A stretch of 64,000 nt of DNA. It comes from Pseudomonadota bacterium. Its GTDB lineage: Bacteria > Pseudomonadota > Gammaproteobacteria > Burkholderiales > Methylophilaceae. The notes beneath the pieces were generated by a model. The model searched no databases. It was not told where the DNA came from and saw only the letters and a list, made by a program, of their open reading frames with translations. Location of the stretch: NCBI GenBank assembly GCA_020053735.1, contig JAGVMP010000018.1:1-64000 (forward strand). Direction: 5' to 3'. Below, piece by piece: positions 32,992-42,255 of this stretch; position 1 is the stretch's first letter, and each line of letters starts with the position of its first letter. Both the position numbers and the translations under genes were made by a program.

Positions 32992-35900
32992 ATGAATAAT
33001 GGATTAAATCATTGGTTTGAGAGACTGGGCTATGATGCCTTCCCTCAGGCACTCCATTATTCTTCCGAAGCAATTAATCGCACCCATCCCTATTCTGCAG
33101 AGTTAAATGCGCTGATGGATCCGCACGGGCAAGTTCGTGCTTTGGCCGTTTTCGAGATTGACGGTGTACCGGGCGTTTGTTTTGTTGCTGATGACGGGGA
33201 TAAAGAAAGTTACGCAAACCTTCAAGCCAAGGTTTGGAATCAAGGCCTCATTTCTTTGGTACTAGTGCTTGGTGAAGAAGAGTTGCGGGCTTTACCGACC
33301 GTACCAGGCGTCCTGGGTTATGAGACTTTGTCAGCAGATGCCGCTTGCCCATCGTCCACTTACTCAGCATGGGGTATTCAATCTTCTCAGCTTATTGAAC
33401 GTCATCCGGATTGGTTTCAGCCAGATAAAAGAGTAGACCGTGCGCTATTGAAAAACCTGCAGCTCGGTGTGCTAGCTTTAGAAGACTTAAATTACGCTAT
33501 CGAAGATGCGCAGTATTTGATGGCACAAATCTTATTTGTATCGTATCTGGAACATCGCGGCATTATCGGTGATGAATACCGTTCAGCGCGTAAGGTCAGG
33601 AGTTTTCATGAACTGGTGAGATCCCGTGACCATAAAGGTTTAGCTTATCTATTTACAGTACTCAAGCAGGACTTTAATGGCGACTTCTTAGAGCCTAGGT
33701 CAGATTCAACAGTTGCTTGGCATTTACTGTCCGAGGGTGCGTTCGCCATATTGGATGACTTTTTATCTCATACAGATTTGCAGACTAAGCAACAATCGTT
33801 CTGGGGATATGATTTCAATTACATTCCTGTAGAACTTTTGTCTGGCCTGTATGAATCCTTCTTAGGCGAGGATAAGAGTTCATTTGGAGCTTACTATACG
33901 CCGCGTCATCTGGCCAACCTTGCGGTTGAAGAAGCATTCCGTGGTTTGGACGATATCACTCAGCAAGTCGTATGTGACGGGGCTTGCGGGTCAGGCATTT
34001 TATTGACCACTGCATTTCGTCGTATGCTGGGTGCAGCCGAAGCAAAAGCAGGAGCCGCTTTACCGCTTAAAGCACGTTCGGAGCTATTAGTCGGGCATAT
34101 TTTTGGCGGGGATGTAAATAAGTCAGCCTGTCAGGTAACTGTCTTCAGTTTATATCTGTCTCTACTTGAGAATCTAATCCCAAAAGACATCATTTCCTTA
34201 ACCGATGAGGCACATGTGCGCCTGCCTAATTTATTGGGTAAGAATATATTTTATGGATCCGCAGGCGATTTCTTCGGCGATGGCTATTTGGGCGAATATA
34301 GCCATAGCACTCCAAAACCGACGATACTTATTTCCAATCCACCTTGGAAACGCTCTCCAGAAGTGGAAGTTGAATCGTTCGAAAAATGGATTGCGCGCAG
34401 CAGTCATTACAATATCACCCAAAATCAAATCGCCATTGCTTATGCTTATCGTGCATCTGAAGTGTTGGCCGCCCAAGCGCGTATATGTCTTTTGATGCCG
34501 GCAGGTGCTTTCCTTAAAGCTTCTAACGCAGCCTTTGTCGAGACCTGGTTGAATGAAGTCAATCTGTTGAGACTCATTAACTTTTCTGACCTGAGGAATC
34601 TATTGTTCCCGGCTGCCAAGCATCCATGTGTACTGGCTGTAGCAGAAACCCAGAATATTTGGCTAGAAGCAGGTCGGCAAACAACAAGAACCTTTGATTA
34701 CTTTGTGCCTAAAGCTGATTTAAGTCTTGCATATGGCCGACTTACCATTCACGCTTCGGATCGTCATAAACTTGCTGTATCTCATGCCCAGCTAGATCCT
34801 GGTGTATTGCGCAATCTCTACTGGGGGTCGAAGTTTGAAATGGCGCAATTAGCAATTCTCAGGATGCGCGGCATTATTGGCAATCTGAGTAGAGGCAAAG
34901 AAGCACGATTCGTTGCCCGCAAAGGTTTCCACTTAACGGATAACAACAGACCTAAATTAAGTGCTGAACGGTTCAGATCTTCGTTATTTATTCATGCAAA
35001 GAAATTCCCTTCGAAAGGTCCATACCTCCCCTCCGGTCTGCTGGAAAAGTTCCCGGCAGAGTACTTAACCGTAGGTGATTATGGTTCGGATGAGTTGTAT
35101 GAAGGTGCGCGCGTAATCTTCCCTGACGGCTTAACTACCAGTCGTCGTATTCGTGCATGTTTTGCAAATCGAAAATTCAATTTTAGCAACTCACTGGGTT
35201 GTATCCGGGATCGACAAAACGACGATAATTTAATGCGGTTTTTAGCAGCATATCTGAGTTCCGATCTTGCTACTTATTTCGTGTTGTTGACTGCACCTAC
35301 TGCTGTATTAGAACGTACGCAAATCAAGGTTAGCGAAGTCGAAGAGTTGCCATTCTATTTGCCTGAAGATCACCCTGATCCGGAACGTGCCCAAGCAATC
35401 GTGGCTGAAATAGCCGCAATTCTGAAAAAAGGCGAAGATGGAAATCTCGATGATTTCATGAGTGTGGAAGAATCGACTTCTCTTATAGTTGAACGCCTGC
35501 TTGCGGAATACTTTGATATTTCTGGGACATTGTCACAAGTCATTCGCGAAGTGAATGATATCGTCATTCAGGCCGTACAGCCTACGACACTCAAATGGTT
35601 TCCTACTGCATTGCAACGCATGCCGGTTAAATCAGTATTAGAAGATTATGCTCAAACGCTTACTTTAGAGCTTAGAAGATATCGCGACCAACTGCAGGGT
35701 AACGGCGATTTCGAAACTTCCGTTCGCTACTGGCATGCTGGCGCCGCTGATGGTCTAGGTATCGTGACTATTCGAGTAACTGACTCTAATCATAATAATA
35801 TAAGTTCGAATGTAGTTGCTGAAGCCGTTGATGTAATACTTGAGCGGCTCAGGGAATTGGACTTGCTACAAGGAATTACACAAGGCGGATTGGCATTAGC

Positions 35901-36042
35901 ATCGGATGTACTGGTACAGAGTGCTAATGAAATTATATTCGCAAAGCCACTTATTCATAGATTATGGCTCACTTCTGCGGCACTGGATGATGCAGTACGC
36001 ATACTAGCTTCTGCCCAGTCAAAAACGAAAGCAGCATCATGA
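32992..36042 (+). CDS. Large N6-adenine-type DNA methyltransferase of a restriction-modification-like pair
   Basis: A 1016-aa protein. The SAM-binding and catalytic motifs of gamma-class amino-methyltransferases are clear: F-G-A-Y-Y-T-P-R-H-L-A (motif X region, about 298-309), V-C-D-G-A-C-G-S-G (motif I, 327-335) and I-S-N-P-P-W (motif IV, to 452). An additional N-terminal 160-residue domain and a long C-terminal part, which includes a target-recognition-like stretch (about 600-830), resemble type IIG/PglX-type enzymes, but no nuclease site is seen in the chain. The next gene overlaps its end by 4 bp and encodes a likely nuclease, so the two form a unit. It should protect host DNA by base methylation. 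Confidence 0.88.
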   Translation: MNNGLNHWFERLGYDAFPQALHYSSEAINRTHPYSAELNALMDPHGQVRALAVFEIDGVPGVCFVADDGDKESYANLQAKVWNQGLISLVLVLGEEELRALPTVPGVLGYETLSADAACPSSTYSAWGIQSSQLIERHPDWFQPDKRVDRALLKNLQLGVLALEDLNYAIEDAQYLMAQILFVSYLEHRGIIGDEYRSARKVRSFHELVRSRDHKGLAYLFTVLKQDFNGDFLEPRSDSTVAWHLLSEGAFAILDDFLSHTDLQTKQQSFWGYDFNYIPVELLSGLYESFLGEDKSSFGAYYTPRHLANLAVEEAFRGLDDITQQVVCDGACGSGILLTTAFRRMLGAAEAKAGAALPLKARSELLVGHIFGGDVNKSACQVTVFSLYLSLLENLIPKDIISLTDEAHVRLPNLLGKNIFYGSAGDFFGDGYLGEYSHSTPKPTILISNPPWKRSPEVEVESFEKWIARSSHYNITQNQIAIAYAYRASEVLAAQARICLLMPAGAFLKASNAAFVETWLNEVNLLRLINFSDLRNLLFPAAKHPCVLAVAETQNIWLEAGRQTTRTFDYFVPKADLSLAYGRLTIHASDRHKLAVSHAQLDPGVLRNLYWGSKFEMAQLAILRMRGIIGNLSRGKEARFVARKGFHLTDNNRPKLSAERFRSSLFIHAKKFPSKGPYLPSGLLEKFPAEYLTVGDYGSDELYEGARVIFPDGLTTSRRIRACFANRKFNFSNSLGCIRDRQNDDNLMRFLAAYLSSDLATYFVLLTAPTAVLERTQIKVSEVEELPFYLPEDHPDPERAQAIVAEIAAILKKGEDGNLDDFMSVEESTSLIVERLLAEYFDISGTLSQVIREVNDIVIQAVQPTTLKWFPTALQRMPVKSVLEDYAQTLTLELRRYRDQLQGNGDFETSVRYWHAGAADGLGIVTIRVTDSNHNNISSNVVAEAVDVILERLRELDLLQGITQGGLALASDVLVQSANEIIFAKPLIHRLWLTSAALDDAVRILASAQSKTKAAS

Positions 36043-36707
36043 GGGCAACTGGCACGTGGGCCATGGCATTACCTTTGCCCGATACGGAAAGGATCGTGAC
36101 ATGTCTGGTCGATGGCTTTCACCAACTAAAGGCCTTTCCAAAGACCTATAAGTTTGCAGAAAAAGAAACTAACCTGACAAAGCGGTTGACCTTGCACTTA
36201 CAGAATACACAAAGTGTTGGGCTGGCTATCGGATTTTGGGATTTCGAGGTGAGTACCGATACAAAGAACGAGGATGACCCCAGAAGGCTGGATATCCGTT
36301 TCTCAACCGTTGTGAATAATTCACAAAAAGTATTGCTGATCTTCGAATGTAAAAAGCTTGGTACACCAACGTCTCCGCAAGCTACACGACATCGACGTTC
36401 GTATATTGATGAAGGTATTGCCAGGTTTGTAAAAGGAAGTTATGCGCCTACTGAACCTCTGGGGTTCCTCATAGCTTTTGTAGAATACAAAACCAGCACT
36501 GCTATGGTTTCACTTAAGCAGGCATTGGGTAAGTCAACCATACAAGGCGTGCTTAATATGATCAAGCATTCCAATAACCAATACATTGCCGAACCACCTG
36601 ATAGGTTCGCAAGTCATGCTTTATTCTCGACTGAACATGTAAGACAAATCAATGGTGCCAATGTTACTCAGACCATTGCGCTATATCATATACCGCTGAC
36701 TTTTTAA
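36039..36707 (+). CDS. Predicted PD-(D/E)XK nuclease partner of the methyltransferase
   Basis: A 222-aa protein starting within the methyltransferase stop (ATGA overlap). Residues 83-106 read R-L-D-I-R-F-S ... L-L-I-F-E-C-K-K-L, giving D85 ... E103-x-K105, the PD-(D/E)XK metal site of many restriction enzymes. A preceding helix (T-N-L-T-K-R-L-T-L-H-L) may carry the supporting acidic/basic residues. No other domain is recognised. Coupling to the methyltransferase suggests the cleavage subunit of a restriction system. A hairpin terminator follows at 36721-36751. Confidence 0.75.
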   Translation: MRATGTWAMALPLPDTERIVTCLVDGFHQLKAFPKTYKFAEKETNLTKRLTLHLQNTQSVGLAIGFWDFEVSTDTKNEDDPRRLDIRFSTVVNNSQKVLLIFECKKLGTPTSPQATRHRRSYIDEGIARFVKGSYAPTEPLGFLIAFVEYKTSTAMVSLKQALGKSTIQGVLNMIKHSNNQYIAEPPDRFASHALFSTEHVRQINGANVTQTIALYHIPLTF

Positions 36708-36720
36708 TTCATATTTTCTA

Positions 36721-36751
36721 TTTTAGTCATCCATTAAATTGATGACTAAAA
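36721..36751 (+). terminator. AT-rich hairpin after the nuclease gene
   Basis: TTTTAGTCATC and GATGACTAAAA are exact 11-bp complements around a 9-base loop, 13 bp after the nuclease stop. It may end the methyltransferase-nuclease transcript. The gap 36708-37071 otherwise holds the attC-like repeat and AT-rich sequence with no gene. Confidence 0.5.
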
Positions 36752-36847
36752 ATACTCCCAATTTCGGACACTTGCCCTTACATGCGCTTGGGCATTAGGT
36801 TTTTGCAATTTCCCATAATAGTGAAGTATAATTTCACCAGGTCACAA

Positions 36848-36897
36848 TCTTAACGTCCCGCAACCGGTCTACAGAGTCGGCAAATGCCGTGTTAAGT
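36848..36897 (+). repeat. attC-like structured repeat, copy 3
   Basis: Plus-strand orientation. The ends TCTTAAC and GTTAAGT fit the integron R boxes (GTTRRRY exactly, RYYYAAC with one change), and pairing extends outward as CACAA/TTGTG with one extra base. The core is almost identical to copy 1 over 36 bp. It lies 140 bp after the nuclease stop and 174 bp before the FRG gene, so it separates two cargo modules of the 12-kb element. Confidence 0.55.
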
Positions 36898-37071
36898 TGT
36901 GGCCTTTATCTTTTCATCCCCCTTCTCAAGCAAATCTTTTCATATTCTCCACGTAGTTAAATACTTGCTATTAAGCAAATTTAATTAATTGGATTATTAT
37001 GAGCATGTAAAATAAAACAATCGCTCTGCGACGGTCATCACGCCTGATAAAAATAATGAAAAATAATCATC

Positions 37072-38373
37072 ATGTATAACTTATTTGTGACAGCTCAATA
37101 TGATGCTTGGGAACAGCCTTTCTATCAGTATGATAGAAGTAGATTTCTCGAGTTTACTAATGAAAATGTCGCGAATAAATTCAAAACACTTACTGAAAAC
37201 CGTTTAGCTCAACTCAAGTCACTTCCCTGCCTTTTTGCCTATGAAGGGGAAACTGAAGATGTTCGTATTGGTTATCTAACAGCTATTAAACTAAGAGATA
37301 AGTCGTCAATTCTTATTGAATATGAATTTTTGCCAAATGTTCCGCCAATCCCATATGCGACTATTGAATCAATAGCACCACTACTAGATATTCGTAATTG
37401 GGAAATGAGTAGGACTCATTGGGCCATCAAAGATGAAGATCTGATCAAAAGACTGATTGCTGCATCTGTTTTAACAAACAATCAATTGTTGCCACTTAAC
37501 CAACTCCAAGTATCCGAAAGTTTACCTAATAAATCACCCTCTTCTAGGCCAGTAAGTACCTTACAAGGCTTTATTGAAAAAGTGATTAAAAGCGATAGGA
37601 GGGAAGGATGGGAAATATTCTATCGTGGACATTCAGATAAAGATAATTACAAACTTGAGCCATCCCTATTTAGAAAAGACAAGCATGGTAACTACAAATA
37701 TCTTGATAATGAACATATTCTCTATCGAGAGCTGATCGTATCAAATTCATCGGATTTTAACTCAGATGAAAATACGCTTGAGCGCTTAGTCAGGATGCAG
37801 CATTACTCATTACCGACTAGACTTTTGGATATAACCTCCAATCCATTAATTGCACTCTATTTTGCGTGTAAATCGAATATTGAGGCTAATGGCGAAGTGA
37901 TTGTTTTCTCTTTGAAAAGTGACCAAATCAAGTACTTCGACTCAGATACAGTAAGTTGCCTAGCTAATTTAGCCCGACTATCGAAAAGCGACAAAGATGC
38001 TATTGATTTTACAATTGCAGATTTCAATAAGCAGCCTTCTATTGAACATTTGACCCATTTCATCAGAGCTGAGAAGTCTTATTTCCTACCTATAATTAAA
38101 GCAGAACACCTGAAAAAGATTATCTGTGTAAAAAGCAAAAAAAGTAACAACAGGATCACATTTCAATCAGGAGCATTTTTATTGTTTGGGATCGATTCTG
38201 TATTAGCCGAAGAAGGTACACCTGAAATTGAAGTGACTAGAATAACAGTATCGAACAAGGTCTCTATCCTGAGAGAACTGGACCTTCTCAATATCAATGA
38301 AAGCACCGTATTCCCCTATATAGAAAACTCAGCTAAATACGTTGCCAAAAAATACGAGTTCCAAGTAACTTAG
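37072..38373 (+). CDS. FRG-domain protein, first gene of a candidate defence operon
   Basis: A 433-aa protein. Residues 165-285 form an FRG domain: I-F-Y-R-G-H-S-D, E-P-S-L-F-R, and M-Q-H-Y-S-L-P-T-R-L-L-D-I-T-S-N-P-L-I-A-L-Y-F-A-C. The first 130 residues are a separate alpha/beta domain (G-Y-L-T-A-I-K-L ... L-L-D-I-R-N-W-E-M-S-R-T-H-W-A-I-K-D-E-D-L) seen N-terminally in some defence-linked proteins. The C-terminal part is unrecognised. FRG proteins are frequent in defence islands but their biochemistry is not known. It leads a three-gene set (gaps 34 and 15 bp), so the products probably act together. Confidence 0.85.
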   Translation: MYNLFVTAQYDAWEQPFYQYDRSRFLEFTNENVANKFKTLTENRLAQLKSLPCLFAYEGETEDVRIGYLTAIKLRDKSSILIEYEFLPNVPPIPYATIESIAPLLDIRNWEMSRTHWAIKDEDLIKRLIAASVLTNNQLLPLNQLQVSESLPNKSPSSRPVSTLQGFIEKVIKSDRREGWEIFYRGHSDKDNYKLEPSLFRKDKHGNYKYLDNEHILYRELIVSNSSDFNSDENTLERLVRMQHYSLPTRLLDITSNPLIALYFACKSNIEANGEVIVFSLKSDQIKYFDSDTVSCLANLARLSKSDKDAIDFTIADFNKQPSIEHLTHFIRAEKSYFLPIIKAEHLKKIICVKSKKSNNRITFQSGAFLLFGIDSVLAEEGTPEIEVTRITVSNKVSILRELDLLNINESTVFPYIENSAKYVAKKYEFQVT

Positions 38374-38407
38374 CTCTACCCCAAATAAACAAAGTCTTCA
38401 TATCTTT

Positions 38408-40693
38408 ATGATCACAACCCGTATTGAGAAGCTAAAATTTATCGTAGAAGAAATGCATCTGGCATTTCTAATGGCAACTCATGTACCAGACCATTTCGTT
38501 GCACGGACACTTGCACGTCATATATTGATAAGAGCAGAGAATCTGATCGAGCATGCGCGTGGACTTCGTAAACCGTTAAATATTGGGGGTTACAACACCA
38601 ATCATTTCAATATCACTAAAGAAGCCTATGCAGATAATTTCAATGAATACTTCAGAACTTCCCGGGATAAATTAGGTGCACATGTCCAAGACTTCGACTT
38701 TGGTAAACGACTAGAGCTTTGGAATGATATTGAAATCACAAAGATTGAGTACTTTGTAGAGGGTGCTAAAGAGGTTTACCAGAGTTTAGCTAGCATGAGC
38801 TTGCCGGGTTACATTCAATTTACGGAGCCAGTTGAGCTTACTGACCCATCTTTAAAACAATTATTGCAAACATATAATCTTGCTGAGGAAAACATTGAAT
38901 CGGTTGAGATAGGTGCAGATTCACTTGCAATGACGCGTCCAAATACGACAGCGGCATTGAATTTTACCGACGTGCACTCCCGCGCATCACAACTGGCACT
39001 TATCCGTCGTTGGATAAAACTGCAAAATGAACTATTGAGTCAGTTAGTCCCGTATCCAAACCTCATCCGCATATTGAAAACGAGGGTTATTACCGATATT
39101 GTTAGTTTCAGCGATTGTTTGGTAACGAGAGCGGTAACCAGTGGCGCTCCGCAAGAGATGGACGGACTAAACACACTTATAACTACCGGAGGCTCATCTG
39201 CAACTGCAATTGATGAGTTTTTGGCAGTATCCAATTTCCAGCAAGAATTACAGTATATTAGAGCTGTTCGTGACCATATCGGTGCTCACATTGAAATAGA
39301 TGAGTCGATGACAATTGGTTCATTAGTAACTTCCTTGGATAAATATGATTTGGAAGAGGCTTCGACCTTTTATGGGTTGATAGAAAAAGTCTTTATCAAA
39401 ACATGTTACAGCATTATCTATTTACGTATGTATGCAGCGGATGGTGAGCGTATGTATGGGATTTTAACCTCAAAAGCTAATGTGGGCGTTCCGTTTGTGA
39501 ATGCTACCAACACAGGTATTGAACCATCCCTCCCAATTAAAGCGCCAATTTATGACGAAATCACATATCAGAAACAGTTAAGCCTTTGGTTGAATGACAG
39601 TAAGGACCAGAGAGGCTATGCACGGCATTATTTCTACAATGCATTCTGTGGTTCAGAAATTAGAGAAATTATTGAAGAAAAAGAGACATTCGGTTCCAGT
39701 TATCGACTGTCGAGACACGAGTTTCGCGAAGTGCATAGCTTTATACTCACTACCTTGGCTAGCCAATTAACTGATTTGACCTTTACTAAAATTCTTGAGT
39801 TATTAGTTTCCTGTGGAAATGGTTACCCATATGCTTTAGCAGAAGTACTCGTACGCTACGGTAAGAATAAAATTCCTGAAATAAGGGTATGGGGTTTATG
39901 TCGCGCTCTTGGGGAAATTACCAGCTATCCTCATGCTTCAGCAATACAATATCTCGAACTACATATGAAGGCAGTGAGGCTGGAAATAAGGTTAGAGTCT
40001 GTCATTGCACTATTCAAGATTTTTGTGAGATCTGAGGGACTATTACGAATCAATAACCAAAATAAAATCAGCCGTGAATATGACGACTATGTGAGTGGGT
40101 TAATGACGGCCTTAGATTCGTCTGAAGAACTCTTATTGTGCAAACTGGCCTTTGCTAGCAAGCTCAGTGGTGGCGAACTTCGTACATATTTAAAACCTTT
40201 CGCCGATAACTATCATAGTCTCCAAAACGATATTAAGCATTTATGTCTTCCATATTTGAATGATGATGTTGAATCAGCCAAAACTAGTGTACTGCAACAA
40301 TTGATTGATACCCACGACTATGTAGGTGTTTGTGTTCATTTGGCGGTTAATCTGGAAAATGATGTTCGTAAGCAATTCCGCGAGACCTTGCTGAGTGCAT
40401 GTAGCTCTGGGTTGATTGTCACCACAGGGCATGACCAGGCCTCTCGCCATTTGGCCATGTGTTTCCTTATGCAAGAAGAGCATGACAAGGCGCTTATAGT
40501 TTCTGAAGACATTGCTTTACGTAATCCTGACTGGCTTGGTGCCCAGATTCTGGTTGCGCAAATAATGGGAGGAATGAAAGAACGAGAAGACCAAGCAATT
40601 AGGAAAGTTAAGGAAATACGTCAATATTTCAAAGTGGATTCAACAAATGAAGCTTACTTGTCCCAAATCGAACAAGCTTTATCAACAAGATAA
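38408..40693 (+). CDS. Large protein with two HEPN-type Rx5H motifs
   Basis: A 761-aa all-helical soluble protein. Two helical segments each carry the same motif: S-R-D-K-L-G-A-H-V (R86-H92) and V-R-D-H-I-G-A-H-I (R288-H294). Such R-x4-6-H motifs are the active site of HEPN ribonucleases, which work as dimers; two in one chain could form an internal dimer. The C-terminal half (about 420-760) is made of repeated helical pairs, HEAT- or TPR-like (A-L-I-V-S-E-D-I-A-L-R-N-P-D-W near the end is TPR-like). No known family is recognised. Its place between an FRG and a zinc-finger gene suggests the effector of an unnamed defence operon. Confidence 0.65.
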   Translation: MITTRIEKLKFIVEEMHLAFLMATHVPDHFVARTLARHILIRAENLIEHARGLRKPLNIGGYNTNHFNITKEAYADNFNEYFRTSRDKLGAHVQDFDFGKRLELWNDIEITKIEYFVEGAKEVYQSLASMSLPGYIQFTEPVELTDPSLKQLLQTYNLAEENIESVEIGADSLAMTRPNTTAALNFTDVHSRASQLALIRRWIKLQNELLSQLVPYPNLIRILKTRVITDIVSFSDCLVTRAVTSGAPQEMDGLNTLITTGGSSATAIDEFLAVSNFQQELQYIRAVRDHIGAHIEIDESMTIGSLVTSLDKYDLEEASTFYGLIEKVFIKTCYSIIYLRMYAADGERMYGILTSKANVGVPFVNATNTGIEPSLPIKAPIYDEITYQKQLSLWLNDSKDQRGYARHYFYNAFCGSEIREIIEEKETFGSSYRLSRHEFREVHSFILTTLASQLTDLTFTKILELLVSCGNGYPYALAEVLVRYGKNKIPEIRVWGLCRALGEITSYPHASAIQYLELHMKAVRLEIRLESVIALFKIFVRSEGLLRINNQNKISREYDDYVSGLMTALDSSEELLLCKLAFASKLSGGELRTYLKPFADNYHSLQNDIKHLCLPYLNDDVESAKTSVLQQLIDTHDYVGVCVHLAVNLENDVRKQFRETLLSACSSGLIVTTGHDQASRHLAMCFLMQEEHDKALIVSEDIALRNPDWLGAQILVAQIMGGMKEREDQAIRKVKEIRQYFKVDSTNEAYLSQIEQALSTR

Positions 40694-40708
40694 GCACCAA
40701 GGATAAGT

Positions 40709-41644
40709 ATGTCTGATTATGCAATTACAGAATATGACGATCAACCAATGTCAGCTTGGGAGTTCAGATATTTATACCTTAGAGAAGGTGTTGAATACGA
40801 AAACTTCTTCTGTCCATATTGCGACATAAAATTATGCGCTTATCTGATATACGTCGATGGTGAAGGTGTCCGTTCCCCTTACTTCTCCGCAAGATGGGAG
40901 CGTCATAAATTTGGTTGTGATGGCAAAGCTATATATGTTGATGCTTCAGTAAAGAAAGTAGCAACAGCATACTATGGTACTCACGAACTAGATTTTCCCG
41001 AAGCTTTAACTGCACGCCCACCGACACACAAGATAAAAACAAAAACTATCAAATCTCAATCGTTAAACCTCTCAAATGCTGAGGTATTTGAACGTAGGAA
41101 AAAGGCGGGATTATTAGGTAGGCCAGTATCCAAAACATATTTGCTACAGCCTATTGTGGAAATGTATAACAGCGTGTGGGCTGATGGTTATAAAAAAGTA
41201 GATGAGAATGTCTGGAATGCTAATAATCGCGTGTCAATGACAACTAATATTTTATCCGGAATGCCGATATTATTAGAAGACAAAACTGAATATAACGAAG
41301 CTTTTAGAAGTCCATTATTTTTGGATAAATACAGATGCAGAATTTATCATGGCCATGGATTCGTCCATGTCTTCCCAAATGGCTTCATTCTAACCAGCGA
41401 AAAGAGCGCTAGAGTAGAAGGTCAAACTTACACGTTTAAGATAAAAATTTATGAAGCTTTGATTAATAATGATTCGCCTATGTCTCATTTGGCTCTATTC
41501 GAAGCTTTAGCGTCTTATGCAATGAATAAAACAGCAATTCGTTGGTACGCTTATGGCACTCCATCCCTTGTTGAAGATATATACGAATTGCTGGTTATTA
41601 ATCTTGACTATTTGTACATTAAAAAGCCTTTTCAGAAGAAGTAA
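40709..41644 (+). CDS. Zinc-finger protein, third gene of the FRG/HEPN operon
   Basis: A 311-aa protein. The N-terminal region has F-F-C-P-Y-C-D-I-K-L-C ... P-Y-F-S-A-R-W-E-R-H-K-F-G-C, a C-x2-C ... H-x3-C zinc-binding set like the start of CoiA-type proteins and of the DUF6035-like protein at 13717. The middle is basic (T-H-K-I-K-T-K-T-I-K) and the C-terminal half alpha/beta without catalytic motif that I can see. It starts 15 bp after the HEPN-type gene. Possibly a nucleic-acid sensor for the operon; this is inference. Confidence 0.6.
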   Translation: MSDYAITEYDDQPMSAWEFRYLYLREGVEYENFFCPYCDIKLCAYLIYVDGEGVRSPYFSARWERHKFGCDGKAIYVDASVKKVATAYYGTHELDFPEALTARPPTHKIKTKTIKSQSLNLSNAEVFERRKKAGLLGRPVSKTYLLQPIVEMYNSVWADGYKKVDENVWNANNRVSMTTNILSGMPILLEDKTEYNEAFRSPLFLDKYRCRIYHGHGFVHVFPNGFILTSEKSARVEGQTYTFKIKIYEALINNDSPMSHLALFEALASYAMNKTAIRWYAYGTPSLVEDIYELLVINLDYLYIKKPFQKK

Positions 41645-42035
41645 CATTCAAAATAGCTTGCTCCCAGCCTGGCAGATTATCTCCAGTACAGTCCAAAGGA
41701 TGAAGTATTGTTGTGTTTTCTCCGAAGGCTTTTTCTAACAAGCCCAATAATGCGATCATATGAGCATAATCAGGTATATTCATGAATACATCAGCTCGCT
41801 TAGCTAACGCTTTCTTACAAGCATCATAGTCCAAGTGAATTTCACCGAATTCAATTATTACATTCAACAAAATATCTCGTGTAATTTGTGCTCCAGTGGC
41901 TAGCTCAATAAAAAACTCGGAGCCATGAGCACCCAGTACTGGGTAAATCCCTTCTTTTTGCGGTTGTATTGATTCTTTAATAAAATTAACGTATTGGCTC
42001 AGTATCTCTGCAGTACTACATCCTTCTGTATGCAT
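41619..42035 (-). CDS. Small hypothetical protein at the right end of the element
   Basis: About 138 aa from the ATG at 42035, which has GGAGA at a good distance; longer starts (42047, 42095) lack one. It is acidic and helical with no known domain (Y-V-N-F-I-K-E-S-I-Q, D-Y-A-H-M-I-A-L-L-G-L-L). It converges on the zinc-finger gene and overlaps its last 26 bp. As it points inward from the right end it may be a separate cargo gene or an antitoxin-like partner; nothing decides this. Confidence 0.55.
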   Translation of the reverse strand: MHTEGCSTAEILSQYVNFIKESIQPQKEGIYPVLGAHGSEFFIELATGAQITRDILLNVIIEFGEIHLDYDACKKALAKRADVFMNIPDYAHMIALLGLLEKAFGENTTILHPLDCTGDNLPGWEQAILNVTSSEKAF

Positions 42036-42080
42036 CTTTGTCTCCATGTGTCTTACAAAATTAGTTATCAGTGAAAAATG

Positions 42081-42119
42081 AAAAAGCCACAACACCTTTT
42101 TTGATGTTGTGGCTTTGGT
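42081..42119. terminator. Hairpin near the right end of the element
   Basis: AAAGCCACAACA and TGTTGTGGCTTT are exact complements around a T-rich loop, flanked by A on the left and T on the right. It can act as a terminator in either direction and may shield the element from outside transcription. Confidence 0.6.
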
Positions 42120-42196
42120 ATTACGGGACCGTAAAGTACGGTCATTTTTGGATTAGCTAACTATGAAGTCAGAGCTATATACTCTTATAAACCATT

Positions 42197-42232
42197 AAAA
42201 AAGCCATACTATTTCTAGTATGGCTTAGTTTA
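42197..42232. terminator. Second hairpin near the right end
   Basis: AAGCCATACTA and TAGTATGGCTT pair around TTTC, with A/T flanks. Another GACCGTA / TACGGTC pair lies at 42127-42143. The 150 bp inside the right inverted repeat thus hold a series of hairpins and no gene. Confidence 0.5.
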
Positions 42233-42255
42233 TTACTAAGTTTTTCACACATTGT

